Assembly (NCBI RefSeq): GCF_005860775.1
Contig: NZ_VCHQ01000019.1
Coordinates: forward strand, 1 to 64,000
Direction: 5' to 3'
Source of the DNA: Klebsiella indica
GTDB taxonomy: Bacteria > Pseudomonadota > Gammaproteobacteria > Enterobacterales > Enterobacteriaceae
DNA: 64,000 nt
Shown: positions 45,106-56,152 of the stretch, piece by piece
Layout of the letters: each line of letters opens with the position of its first letter
Position numbering within the stretch: the first letter of the stretch is position 1
Position numbers and translations under genes: made by a program
The notes under the pieces: generated by a model
The model's database searches: none
Told to the model about the DNA's origin: nothing
Seen by the model: the letters and a program-made list of their open reading frames with translations, nothing else

Positions 45106-45876
45106 TGATACGATTAATGACTCAGGGAAATCGTTAACGTCACAGGAATACTGTTGGATTATAGGCAAACATTTTTTTCATTAAATATAAATACAGAAGA
45201 AATATTTCATTTTGCGAGAGGGATCAAACTATACATAAAATCATTCAGTCGGTATTCAGGCGGCAACAAACAGCATCCCCATGAGCATGCGCAAGCCAGG
45301 TGGCTGGAATGAAAAGCAAATCTGTCAGAAACAGATCTGAGCATCATGAAAAAACCGGCCCTCGATAAGGTACGCACATTTTTTCCGAATGATGGCTAAC
45401 GCCTTACCCTATCTTTAAAAACATGTAATATCAAAAAGTTATATAGATACCCCCAGTCCATTACGGCACGCTACCCACGATTCATGCCCTCGCGGCGCAG
45501 TTTGTCAGCAGTCTGAAATCCATCAGAAACAGGCGGGGGCGCGGTGATGTTATGGTTGGCCAGGATGAGAGGCAAGAGTGCGCCGGATCATTTTACCCCA
45601 ACAGATTAGCGGCCGACAAAAGGCGGCAGTTTTATGGATAAAATGCTTACCCGTGCATTTCACACGTTTCATTAACAGCCCGCATTTGGCTGGACGCGCG
45701 GTTTATGAGGCCATATCGTTTATATTTCCTTAAAAATCATAGATAAAGAAAATAACACACGCCGTCCGGGACGCCTTTTCGCCGCCTCGCAAGATCCATC
45801 CCGGAATGAGGCTCAGCGCGGCATAGTGGTAGATCCCTCACATTTTTGGTTTTTTAATTTCGAACTAGTTTGCAAA

Positions 45877-45892
45877 TGAAATATTTATTTCT
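45877..45892. promoter_or_regulatory. IolR operator candidate upstream of iolC
   Basis: TGAAATATTTATTTCT matches the box upstream of iolA (minus strand TGAAATATTAATTTCA at 51502-51517) at 14 of 16 positions. It lies about 100 bp before the iolC start. A shorter copy faces iolD. Confidence 0.6.
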
Positions 45893-45990
45893 CAAACTAA
45901 GGGGAACCAATAACCCTCAGGCTGTTTTCGGAGACGCTGTCGGCATCCCGACTCTTCCGTACAGCAGAAATGCAAAAGGAAACCCTAGCT

Positions 45991-47904
45991 ATGAATGCAG
46001 CAGTAAAGCGACTCGATGTCATCTGTATTGGCCGGGTGGCAGTCGATCTCTACGCCCAGCAAATTGGCTCAAGGCTGGAAGATGTTGCCAGTTTTTCTAA
46101 ATACCTTGGAGGCTCTTCCGGCAACGTCGCCTTCGGTACCGCCATTCAGGGATTAAAATCGGCCATGCTCGCGCGCGTAGGCGACGAACATAATGGCCGT
46201 TTTTTACGTGAAACGCTTAGCCGCGCCGGCGTCGATACGGAATACTTGATCACGGATAAGCAGCGCCTGACGGCATTAGTGATGCTGGGAATCAAAGATC
46301 AGGAGACGTTCCCGCTCATTTTTTACCGCGATAACTGCGCCGATATGGCACTTTCGCCAGAAGATATTAAGGAAGAGTATATTGCCTCTTCCCGGGCGCT
46401 GGCGGTAACCGGTACTCACCTTTCGCACGCCAATACCCGTGAAGCGGTGTTGAAAGCGCTGGAGTATGCCCGTCGTCACGGCCTACGTACCGCGCTGGAC
46501 ATCGATTATCGCCCGGTACTCTGGGGCTTAACTTCGCTGGGCGATGGTGAAACGCGTTTCATTGAATCCGGCCCGGTAACCAGCCAGCTCCAGGAAGTGC
46601 TGCATCTGTTCGATTTAGTGGTCGGCACTGAAGAGGAGTTCCATATTGCCGGCGGCAGCACTGATACGCTAACCGCGCTGAAAAACGTGCGTAATGCCAC
46701 TAAAGCGACGCTGGTTTGTAAACGCGGTCCGATGGGTTGTGTGGTGCTGGAAGGTGCCATTCCGGACAGCTGGGATAGCGTACCGCTGCACCAGGGCGTG
46801 CGCGTAGAGGTGCTTAACGTTCTGGGCGCTGGCGACGCCTTTATGTCAGGCCTCCTGCGGGGCTGGCTTAACGATGAAGGCTGGGAGCAGGCTTGCCGTT
46901 ACGCTAACGCCTGCGGCGCGCTGGTGGTCTCGCGCCACGGTTGCGCACCGGCAATGCCAACCAAAGTCGAGCTTGACGACTACCTGTCGCGCGCAGAATC
47001 GGTCCCGCGTCCGGATGTCGACGCGCGCCTCAACCATCTCCATCGTGTCACCAGCCGCCGTCAGGCATGGCCTGAGCTGTGTATCTTCGCCTTTGACCAC
47101 CGTAAACAACTGGCGGATCTGGCACTGGAAACCGGGCGCGATGAATCCTGCATTCCACCTCTGAAGCTGTTGCTGCTGGCCGCCGCGGAAGCCGCCGCGA
47201 AAGAAGCCGGACTTGATGGACGCAGCGGTATCCTCGCCGATGGCACCTACGGTCAGAGTTCACTCAATGCCATCACCGGTAAAGGCTGGTGGATTGGTCG
47301 TCCGATCGAAATGCCGAGCTCACGTCCGCTACGTCTGGAGCATGGCAACATCGGTTCCCAACTGATCGACTGGCCGCTGGAGCATGTGGTGAAATGTCTG
47401 GTCTTCTACCATCCGGCCGATCCCGCAGAACTGCGCGCCGAGCAGGACGCGCTGCTGCTGGAGGTCTGGCAGGCGTGCAACAAGTCGGGTCATGAACTAC
47501 TGCTGGAAATTATCCTGCCGGAGAACGGCCCGGATAACGATGAACGCCATTACCACGATATGCTGGAACACTTCTATCAGTTGGGTATTCAGCCGGACTG
47601 GTGGAAGCTGCCGCCGCTGTCGAGCGCTGAATGGGAGAGGATCAGCAAGCTGATTGAACGTGAAGATAGCTGGTGTCGTGGGATACTGATCCTCGGCCTG
47701 GATGCGCCATCGGATCGCCTGCGCGCCGGTTTTGCCGAAGCCGCGAAGCATCCAATGATCAAAGGCTTTGCCGTTGGTCGCACCATCTTTGGCCAGCCTT
47801 CACGCCGCTGGATGCAAGGAGAACTGACCGACGAGGCACTGATTGAAGAAGTGAAACACAACTACCTCACGCTCATCGGCTACTGGCGCGAAGCCCGCGG
47901 CTGA
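45991..47904 (+). CDS. iolC: IolC kinase fused to a DUF2090 domain
   Basis: A 637-residue fusion. Residues about 8-325 are a PfkB-type sugar kinase that phosphorylates 5-dehydro-2-deoxy-D-gluconate (start CIGRVAVDLYAQQIG, GGSSGNVAFGTA, catalytic NVLGAGDAFMSGLL). The remaining 300 residues (from about 340, WPELCIFAFDHRKQL onward) form a DUF2090 domain, an aldolase-like fold with the motif GRTIFGQPSRRWM. This could supply the IolJ aldolase step, since no iolJ is seen. I start at the ATG at 45991 after AAGGAAACCC; the frame also has an ATG at 45970. A strong terminator follows. Confidence 0.92.
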   Translation: MNAAVKRLDVICIGRVAVDLYAQQIGSRLEDVASFSKYLGGSSGNVAFGTAIQGLKSAMLARVGDEHNGRFLRETLSRAGVDTEYLITDKQRLTALVMLGIKDQETFPLIFYRDNCADMALSPEDIKEEYIASSRALAVTGTHLSHANTREAVLKALEYARRHGLRTALDIDYRPVLWGLTSLGDGETRFIESGPVTSQLQEVLHLFDLVVGTEEEFHIAGGSTDTLTALKNVRNATKATLVCKRGPMGCVVLEGAIPDSWDSVPLHQGVRVEVLNVLGAGDAFMSGLLRGWLNDEGWEQACRYANACGALVVSRHGCAPAMPTKVELDDYLSRAESVPRPDVDARLNHLHRVTSRRQAWPELCIFAFDHRKQLADLALETGRDESCIPPLKLLLLAAAEAAAKEAGLDGRSGILADGTYGQSSLNAITGKGWWIGRPIEMPSSRPLRLEHGNIGSQLIDWPLEHVVKCLVFYHPADPAELRAEQDALLLEVWQACNKSGHELLLEIILPENGPDNDERHYHDMLEHFYQLGIQPDWWKLPPLSSAEWERISKLIEREDSWCRGILILGLDAPSDRLRAGFAEAAKHPMIKGFAVGRTIFGQPSRRWMQGELTDEALIEEVKHNYLTLIGYWREARG

Positions 47905-47911
47905 TTCTGAA

Positions 47912-47952
47912 CCGGCCCGCATCCTCTCCTGAAGATGCGGGCTTTTTTTCTG
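47912..47952 (+). terminator. Intrinsic terminator after iolC
   Basis: GCCCGCATC and GATGCGGGC (about 47916-47924 and 47935-47943) form a 9-bp stem followed by TTTTTTTC. A textbook terminator, 10 bp after the iolC stop. Confidence 0.9.
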
Positions 47953-48056
47953 GATCTTCACGAAATAAGCCGAGAATTTCAGCGAAGTGAATGAAAAATT
48001 CGCTTCATTTGATACACTGGAAATTATATTCCTTTTCTTTTTTCAGAGCGCAATCT

Positions 48057-48914
48057 ATGGCCAATAATCCGACTCAACTTACCATCTTGCAGGATGAAAT
48101 CAGGCGTCGCTACGACACATTAAGTAAACGCCTGAAGCAGGTAGCCCGTTATATTCTGGATAACAGTAATAGCGTCGCTTTCGACACCGTGGCCTCTATC
48201 GCGCAGCAGGCAGATGTCCCGCCTTCAACACTGATTCGTTTCGCTAATGCCTTTGGTTTTAGCGGCTTTAATGAAATGAAGCAGATGTTTAAACAGCATC
48301 TGATGGAGGAGACCGCTAACTATACTGAACGTGCGCGTCTGTTCCGCCAGACCACCACAGATGACTCCAGCCCGCCGGAAACGCCGACCGAAATCCTGAA
48401 TATGTTTACGATGGTCAACACACAGGCGTTACAGCAGCTGGCAATGCAGACTTCCGGCGATGAGCTACAGCGCGCGGTGGCGCTGCTGGCAGAGGCGGAA
48501 AACATTTACGTGATTGGCCTGCGTCGCTCCTTTAGCGTCGCCTCCTATCTGACCTACGCCCTGCGCCATCTGGACCGCAAAGCGTTCCTGATTGACGGCC
48601 TCGGCGGGATGTTCACCGAACAGCTCAGCCTTGTGAGCCAGAAGGACGTTGTCATCGCGGTAAGCTTCTCCCCCTATGCGCGTGAAGTCGTCGAACTGGT
48701 GGAACTGGGGGCACAACGCAAAGCCCGACAGATAGCGATTACCGACAGTCAGGTCAGCCCGCTGGCGGCCTTCAGCGATGTCTGTTTTGTGGTACGCGAG
48801 GCGCAGGTTGATGGTTTCCGTTCTCAGGTGGCCTCCCTGTGTCTGGCTCAGACGCTGGCGGTCTCTCTGGCGCTGAATAGCAGCCAGGAGGCAGAAGCGA
48901 AGCAGCAGGCTTAA
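48057..48914 (+). CDS. iolR: IolR, RpiR-family repressor of the iol genes
   Basis: A 285-residue regulator with an N-terminal HTH_6 domain (VARYILDNSNSVAFDTVASIAQQADVPPSTLIRFANAFG pattern, seen in parts) and a C-terminal SIS sugar-phosphate-binding domain (NIYVIGLRRSFSVASYL, then VVIAVSFSPYAREVVELV). In Salmonella an RpiR-type IolR represses the inositol genes. I start at the ATG at 48057 (MANNPTQLTI); the frame extends upstream to 47991 without a better signal. Its upstream region contains GGAAATTATATTCC, a loose palindrome similar to the other iol boxes, which suggests autoregulation. Confidence 0.88.
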   Translation: MANNPTQLTILQDEIRRRYDTLSKRLKQVARYILDNSNSVAFDTVASIAQQADVPPSTLIRFANAFGFSGFNEMKQMFKQHLMEETANYTERARLFRQTTTDDSSPPETPTEILNMFTMVNTQALQQLAMQTSGDELQRAVALLAEAENIYVIGLRRSFSVASYLTYALRHLDRKAFLIDGLGGMFTEQLSLVSQKDVVIAVSFSPYAREVVELVELGAQRKARQIAITDSQVSPLAAFSDVCFVVREAQVDGFRSQVASLCLAQTLAVSLALNSSQEAEAKQQA

Positions 48915-48998
48915 TTTTTTGGTTTTCCCTGGGCTGCGCGTTGTGTCTGCCCGTCCAGCCGCCATCCGGCACAGAATACGGGCACTATTGCAAAATTT

Positions 48999-49031
48999 AA
49001 GGCCGGTTAGCATCGCTAATCGGCCTTTTCG
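48999..49031 (+). terminator. Intrinsic terminator after iolR
   Basis: AAGGCCGGTTAGC and GCTAATCGGCCTT pair around ATC, followed by TTCG. It separates the rightward iolR from the leftward iolB and may work in both directions. Confidence 0.75.
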
Positions 49032-49033
49032 TC

Positions 49034-49069
49034 ATCAGTAATATCAGTAATATCAGTAATATCAGTAAT
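49034..49069 (+). repeat. Four perfect tandem copies of ATCAGTAAT
   Basis: The 9-bp unit ATCAGTAAT is repeated exactly four times from 49034 to 49069, between the iolR terminator and the iolB stop. It is a short tandem array that could vary in copy number by slippage. No function is evident. Confidence 0.85.
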
Positions 49070-49082
49070 TCATCATCAACAA

Positions 49083-49895
49083 CTATTCGCCGTGACGGGG
49101 ATATTCAGGGCTGTTGATCCACGCGTGATCGTCTTCCCAGGTAAACAGCCATTTACGATCCGGGCCCGCCATAACGTTCAGATAATAACTGTCATAACCC
49201 GCAATCGCTGCCACCGGATGATAACCGCGCGGCACCATGACCACATCGTGGTTATAAGGGGCCATGCAGGCATCCAGACTGCGGTCATCAGTGTAAACAC
49301 GCTGAAACGCAAAACCCTGCGGCGGATCGAAACGATGATAATAGGTTTCTTCCAGTTGGGTTTCCTGACCCGGCAGCGCCGTATCATGCTTATGCGATGG
49401 CCATGAGCTGGTCGCGCCCTCATCGGTGTACACTTCCACCACCAGCAGGCAATCCGCCTGCACGTTATCCGGCAGAATATTATGCACCAGACGCTGATTG
49501 CGGCCTTTACCGCGATGCTCCACGCCCACATCCTGCGGGGAGATGACTCGCGCAGGAAGCGTACCTTTGCCCGGCGCGCTGCATACGGCCAGCTCAAGGT
49601 CAGAATCCGCCGTCACTTCGACTTTATCCTGCGGCGGCACGTAGACTGACCATGGCGGCGTGCGCTCAAACGGCGACATCCGCTGACCAAGATTCGGAAA
49701 GTCAGCTTTCGTGGTTTTTACCGAAGCCAGCCCGGCAACCAGCACCAGGCACAGTTCGCGATCGCCGCTATCCAGCGTAATGGTTTGCCCTTTCTTTAAC
49801 ATCCAGACATCAAAACCGATATATTTCCACCCCGCGCTTTGCGGGGTGATGTGCTGGATTTGCCCTTCTTGTTTCGCTTTAGCCAGTAAAGACAT
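49083..49895 (-). CDS. iolB: IolB, 5-deoxy-glucuronate isomerase
   Basis: A 270-residue bicupin isomerase that turns 5-deoxy-glucuronate into 5-dehydro-2-deoxy-gluconate, the substrate of IolC. The C-terminal cupin shows the metal-binding pattern SSWPSHKHD, then LEETYYHRFDPPQGFAFQRVY and VVMVPRGYHP. The length matches the family (about 270). It starts 18 bp after the iolA stop and so is in the iolA-iolB operon, apart from iolDGE. Confidence 0.94.
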   Translation of the reverse strand: MSLLAKAKQEGQIQHITPQSAGWKYIGFDVWMLKKGQTITLDSGDRELCLVLVAGLASVKTTKADFPNLGQRMSPFERTPPWSVYVPPQDKVEVTADSDLELAVCSAPGKGTLPARVISPQDVGVEHRGKGRNQRLVHNILPDNVQADCLLVVEVYTDEGATSSWPSHKHDTALPGQETQLEETYYHRFDPPQGFAFQRVYTDDRSLDACMAPYNHDVVMVPRGYHPVAAIAGYDSYYLNVMAGPDRKWLFTWEDDHAWINSPEYPRHGE

Positions 49896-49913
49896 GGCGT
49901 TCTCCTTCGCCGA

Positions 49914-51419
49914 TTAGCCTAACGTCGGCATACTGAACTCAGATACAGTTTGCTGCCCTTGCGGCCAGCGGACGGTGGCGGTTTTCATACGCGTGTAGAA
50001 ACGTACCCCATCCGGCCCATGCACGTTCAGTGCGCCAAATACGGAGCGTTTCCAGCCGCCAAAGCTATGGAAGGCCATTGGAACAGGAACAGGGACGTTG
50101 ACCCCAACCATTCCGGCCTGAACATCATGTACAAATTCGCGTGCGGTGTGCCCGTTGCTGGTAAAGACGGCGCTGCCGTTGCCAAACTCATGGCTATTCA
50201 CCAGCTCCAGCGCGCTGTGGTAATCCGCCACGCGGACAATCCCCAGCACCGGGCCAAAAATCTCTTCGCGCCAGATAGTCATCTCTGGGGTAACGTTATC
50301 AAACAGCGTTCCGCCGACGTAGTACCCCTCTTCAAACCCGGCTACCCGCAGCTTACGTCCGTCAACAACCAGCGTCGCCCCTTCGCTGGCCCCTTTATCA
50401 ATATACCCTAGCACTTTCTTCTGATGAGTATCGGAAACAACCGGTCCCATCTCGTTCTCTTCTTTGCCGCGCATACATCCCGGGCCGACTTTCAGGGCTT
50501 CCACCAACGGTTTCAGACGTGCGATCAGCTTGTCAGCCGTTTCATCACCTACAGCCACCACGACCGGCAGCGCCATGCAGCGTTCGCCTGCTGAGCCGAA
50601 TGCGCCGCCCATAATGGCGTTAACGGTGGCATCAAGATCCGCGTCCGGCATAACAATCGCGTGGTTTTTCGCCGCGCCGAATGCCTGAACCCGCTTACCA
50701 TACGCGCTGGCGGTTTTATAAATATGCTCCGCCACGCCGGAAGATCCTACAAAGCTTACCGCCGCAATACGCGGGTCCTTATACAGCTGTTCAGCGTCTT
50801 CATTGCTGCAGTGCACCACGTTAAAGACGCCATCCGGCAGGCCCGCTTCTTTCAGCAGTTCCGCCAGACGTACAGCGGCGGTCGGCGCCAGCGCAGGCGG
50901 TTTAAGAACAAAGCTATTTCCACAAGCCAGCGCCAGCGGGAACATCCACATCGGCACCATCGCAGGGAAGTTAAATGGCGTAATGCCCGCCACCACACCC
51001 AGCGGCTGCATCAGGGAATAGCTGTCAACACTGGTCCCCACATCCGAGGAGAATTCCCCCTTGATGAGGTGCGGAATACCGCAGGCAAATTCAACAACTT
51101 CCATGCCACGGGTCAGCTCACCCATTGCGTCTGAAAAGACTTTACCGTGCTCGCTGACAATAATCCCTGCCAACTCTTCGGCATGCTGTTCAAGCAACAT
51201 TTTAAAATTGAACATCACGCGAGCGCGGCGCAGCGGCGTGGTACGCGACCAACCCTCAAAAGCATCCCGAGCAACCTGAATGGCGTCAGACACTTCCTGG
51301 GCGGTCGATAACGTGACTTCGCGGACCACTTTGCCCGTCGCGGGGTCAAAAACCGGTATCGTTTTATTGCTGCTGCTGGTAACGGTCTGCCCGCCAATAA
51401 AGTTTCCTGTGATAGTCAT
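49914..51419 (-). CDS. iolA: IolA, (methyl)malonate-semialdehyde dehydrogenase (CoA-acylating)
   Basis: A 501-residue CoA-dependent aldehyde dehydrogenase for the last step, malonate semialdehyde to acetyl-CoA and CO2. Landmarks are the start GNFIGGQTV, the cofactor loop TPFNFPAMVPMWMFPLALA, FVGSSGVAEHIY and the catalytic cysteine in GSAGERCMALPV. The length fits the MMSDH family. It is read leftward from a promoter with a candidate IolR box 85-100 bp upstream. Confidence 0.94.
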   Translation of the reverse strand: MTITGNFIGGQTVTSSSNKTIPVFDPATGKVVREVTLSTAQEVSDAIQVARDAFEGWSRTTPLRRARVMFNFKMLLEQHAEELAGIIVSEHGKVFSDAMGELTRGMEVVEFACGIPHLIKGEFSSDVGTSVDSYSLMQPLGVVAGITPFNFPAMVPMWMFPLALACGNSFVLKPPALAPTAAVRLAELLKEAGLPDGVFNVVHCSNEDAEQLYKDPRIAAVSFVGSSGVAEHIYKTASAYGKRVQAFGAAKNHAIVMPDADLDATVNAIMGGAFGSAGERCMALPVVVAVGDETADKLIARLKPLVEALKVGPGCMRGKEENEMGPVVSDTHQKKVLGYIDKGASEGATLVVDGRKLRVAGFEEGYYVGGTLFDNVTPEMTIWREEIFGPVLGIVRVADYHSALELVNSHEFGNGSAVFTSNGHTAREFVHDVQAGMVGVNVPVPVPMAFHSFGGWKRSVFGALNVHGPDGVRFYTRMKTATVRWPQGQQTVSEFSMPTLG

Positions 51420-51945
51420 GCTTTCGCCTCATAGTATGGAGTATCGGGGCCAACGCAGTACGGCCCATTGCTGGATCTGCTATGCTATAACCGTAGTAAA
51501 ATGAAATTAATATTTCAATATTCATCTATAATGAAATTCTATTTTGGTGATGAGAGTCGCATTTTCCTGTAAGAAAATGTCACCTCGCAGGCGAAATAGT
51601 CACGAAAAGAGATGAGATATGACAGGAAGCGGCGAACGATAGTAACAAAAACGCAACAGACACTCACATTGCGATCCGGCTCAAAAATCCACCATTTCAT
51701 GCATTGTTATTTTTAGAATAAATATTTTAATTGTAACATATCCGAACGCGTCCCTTTTTTGCGCCAGTAAAGCGTATTGCTTCGACCCGCTGAAGCGGAT
51801 TTATTCGAGAGTGAAGGCGACAACATGGCGTAAACCATGGCGAAATGCGCCGTCGTGCGGCAAACCGGAAAATACAGGGAAGCGTGTCAGACAGGAAGGG
51901 GCGATAAAGCGCCCCCTTTCGACATCAGAAAGAGGGCCTATTACA
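51420..51945. other. Gap between lptG and iolA
   Basis: The right part serves as the iolA promoter region. No gene is supported; a small rightward frame at 51811-52044 overlaps the end of lptG and has no family look. A sequence boundary with the conserved lpt backbone probably lies here. Confidence 0.45.
51502..51517. promoter_or_regulatory. IolR operator candidate upstream of iolA
   Basis: TGAAATTAATATTTCA has perfect 6-bp inverted arms (TGAAAT, ATTTCA). On the minus strand it reads TGAAATATTAATTTCA, which matches the iolC box. A half copy ATGAAATTCTATTTT follows at 51531-51545. Confidence 0.65.
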
Positions 51946-53028
51946 TCAGGATTTACGCATCATCAACCAGAGGCTCAGCAAAAAGAAGCTGGCGCTCGGC
52001 AACAACGCGCCGATAATTGGCGGAATACCGTATACCAGGGTTAACGGGCCAAAAATCTGGTCCAGCACATAGAAGATAAAACCGAAGCTAATCCCGGTAA
52101 CCACCCTGATCCCCATCGGCACGCTACGCAGCGGGCCAAAGATAAATGACAGGGCCATCAGCATCATCACCGCCACCGACAGCGGCTGGAAGATTTTGCT
52201 CCACATATTGAGCTGATAACGCCCCGGATCCTGACCGCTGGACCGCAGATAGTTGACATAGTTATACAGACCGCTGATCGACAGCGCATCCGGGTCCAGC
52301 GCCACCACGCCCAGTTTATCCGGCGTCAGATTGGTTTTCCAGGTCCCGCTGACCCTCTGGGTACCGGTCACCTGTTTCGGGTTGGTAAGATCGGATTCAT
52401 CCACCTGCGACAAGTGCCAGAGCTTATTCTCGGTATCAAATTTCGCTGAAGCGGCATAGCGAACCGACTGTAAACGACGCTGGTCGTTAAAAGCGTAAAT
52501 ACTCACGCCGCCGAGCTCATCGGCGCCTTTTACCCGTTCAATATAAACAAAGTTATTGCCGTCTTTCGCCCACAGCCCTTGCTGAGTGGAAAGCAGAGAA
52601 CCGCCATACATCTGTTGAGCACGGTAGTTACGCGCCATCTGCTCACCCTGCGGCGCGACCCATTCGCCCATAGCCATAGTCAGCAATACCAGCGGGATCG
52701 CGGTTTTCATTACCGACAGCGCAACCTGAAAACGGGTAAAACCGGAAGCCTGCATCACCACCAGTTCGCTGCGCTGGGCCAGCATCCCCAACCCCAGCAG
52801 CGCGCCAAGCAGCGCCGCCATCGGAAAGAATATCTGGATATCTTTCGGCACGCTAAGGATCGTGTAAATCCCCGCGCCCAGCGCATCGTAGTTACCCTGC
52901 CCCGCTTTTTTCAACTGATCGACAAATTTGATGATGCCCGAGAGGGAGACCAGCATGAACAGCGTCATCATGATGGTATTGAAGATCGTCTTACCGATAT
53001 AACGGTCAAGTACGCCAAACGCCTGCAT
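51946..53028 (-). CDS. lptG: LptG, LPS export permease
   Basis: A 360-residue inner-membrane subunit of the LptB2FG LPS extractor. It has three N-terminal and three C-terminal membrane helices (for example FNTIMMTLFMLVSLSGIIKF near the start and FFLLSLWLMM near the end) and a periplasmic beta-jellyroll in between. The start overlaps the lptF stop as TAATG, so the two are coupled. The protein matches the usual LptG length of 360. Essential in Gram-negative bacteria. Confidence 0.96.
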   Translation of the reverse strand: MQAFGVLDRYIGKTIFNTIMMTLFMLVSLSGIIKFVDQLKKAGQGNYDALGAGIYTILSVPKDIQIFFPMAALLGALLGLGMLAQRSELVVMQASGFTRFQVALSVMKTAIPLVLLTMAMGEWVAPQGEQMARNYRAQQMYGGSLLSTQQGLWAKDGNNFVYIERVKGADELGGVSIYAFNDQRRLQSVRYAASAKFDTENKLWHLSQVDESDLTNPKQVTGTQRVSGTWKTNLTPDKLGVVALDPDALSISGLYNYVNYLRSSGQDPGRYQLNMWSKIFQPLSVAVMMLMALSFIFGPLRSVPMGIRVVTGISFGFIFYVLDQIFGPLTLVYGIPPIIGALLPSASFFLLSLWLMMRKS

Positions 53029-54125
53029 TACACCGCTCCTTTATTAAAACGGGCACGGAAGCGGCGCATCGGCACCGTATCCCACAGGTTCAACAGCACG
53101 GCCAATGCGAAATAGAGCAGATTGACTCCCCACATCCAGATCATCGGATCCATTTTTCCTTTACCGCCGTTCGATTTAATCGACGTCTGCAGCAGGAAGA
53201 ACACCAGATACAGCAGCATCGCCGGCAACATCGATAGCACGCGGCCCTGACGCGGATTCACCACGCTGAGCGGCACAACCATCAGCGCCATGATGAACAC
53301 CGTCGCCACCAGCGTGAAACGCCAGTGCAGCTCCGCCCGGGCGCGATCGGTATCAGTACGCCATAACGTACGCATGTCCATCTGTTCAGTATCGTTAGGA
53401 TCGGATGCCACCGCCTGATGGCCGATAATCGCCTGATAATTTTTAAAGTCGGTGATGCGGAAATCTCTCAGCATCGCGGTCCCTTCAAAGCGCGTGCCCT
53501 GATTCATGGTGACCACCTGCGAGCCGTCTTTACGCAATGTCAGTTCGCCGGTGTCCGCGACCACCACCGAAGGACGGGCATTGCCTTTAGGACGGAGTTG
53601 TGCCAGGAAGACATCGCTGAAATGGTTGCCTTTGACATTTTCGATAAACAGTACCGCGCTGCCGTCGCTGGCCTGCTGGAACTGCCCCTGGGCCAGCGCA
53701 GCCATACCGGGATTCGCTTTCGCTTCCGCCAGCACTTCATCCTGATGGCGGGACGACCAGGGCCCGGCCCACATGACGTTAACCGCCGCGATGATGCCGG
53801 TAAATAGTGCAAGGATCATCGCGGCTTTCACCAGCACGGCTTTACTCAAGCCGCAGGCGTGCATCACCGTAATTTCACTTTCGGTATACAGTTTACCCAG
53901 CGTCATTAGCAGCCCGAGAAACAAACTCAGGGGCAGAATGAGCTGCGCCATTTCAGGTACGCCCAGCCCCAACAGTGAGAGCACCAGATTCGTCGGGATA
54001 TCGCCATCAACAGCGGCGCCAAGGATCCTGACCAGTTTCTGACAGAAGAAAATGAGTAGCAGGATGAACAAGATCGCCAACTGGCTTTTCAGCGTCTCAC
54101 GAACCAGATATCTTATGATTAACAC
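53028..54125 (-). CDS. lptF: LptF, LPS export permease
   Basis: A 365-residue partner of LptG with the same 3+3 helix layout and periplasmic jellyroll. It starts MLIIRYLVRETLKSQLAIL. It is the first gene of the lptFG unit and divergent from pepA. Length and context match E. coli (366). It extracts LPS from the inner membrane with LptB and hands it to LptC. Confidence 0.96.
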   Translation of the reverse strand: MLIIRYLVRETLKSQLAILFILLLIFFCQKLVRILGAAVDGDIPTNLVLSLLGLGVPEMAQLILPLSLFLGLLMTLGKLYTESEITVMHACGLSKAVLVKAAMILALFTGIIAAVNVMWAGPWSSRHQDEVLAEAKANPGMAALAQGQFQQASDGSAVLFIENVKGNHFSDVFLAQLRPKGNARPSVVVADTGELTLRKDGSQVVTMNQGTRFEGTAMLRDFRITDFKNYQAIIGHQAVASDPNDTEQMDMRTLWRTDTDRARAELHWRFTLVATVFIMALMVVPLSVVNPRQGRVLSMLPAMLLYLVFFLLQTSIKSNGGKGKMDPMIWMWGVNLLYFALAVLLNLWDTVPMRRFRARFNKGAV

Positions 54126-56031
<1,906 letters not shown>

Positions 56032-56043
56032 TTGCCGTCTGAT

Positions 56044-56118
56044 GCCCGGTGGCGCTACGCTTACCGGGCCTACGGAAAAATGCCGTTTGTAGGCCGGGTA
56101 AGCGTAGCGCCACCCGGC
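56044..56118. repeat. Inverted REP pair (BIME) between pepA and holC
   Basis: Two REP units face each other: 56044-56073 (GCCCGGTGGCGCTACGC...) and 56089-56118 (...GCGTAGCGCCACCCGGC). They are inverse complements except for a few positions and can fold into one large stem. This is typical of a 3' end stabiliser or attenuator after pepA. Confidence 0.88.
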
Positions 56119-56152
56119 TTTGCATTTAAATCCACAACAAGAAGCCCCATAT

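Larger units (their letters stand above)
45037..45990. other. 954-bp divergent control region between iolD and iolC
   Basis: No convincing gene. It contains promoters for both directions. Visible elements: tandem CCTGTACAG (45088-45105), a copy of the AAATGAAATATTT box on the minus strand at about 45200-45212 (facing iolD), and TGAAATATTTATTTC at 45877-45891 facing iolC. The rest is unremarkable; a segment around 45460-45800 may be remnant coding DNA but I can support no frame. Confidence 0.6.

Noticed and set aside
45870..46100. Rightward 76-residue frame before iolC
   Set aside because: It overlaps the iolC promoter and start in another frame and has no family look.
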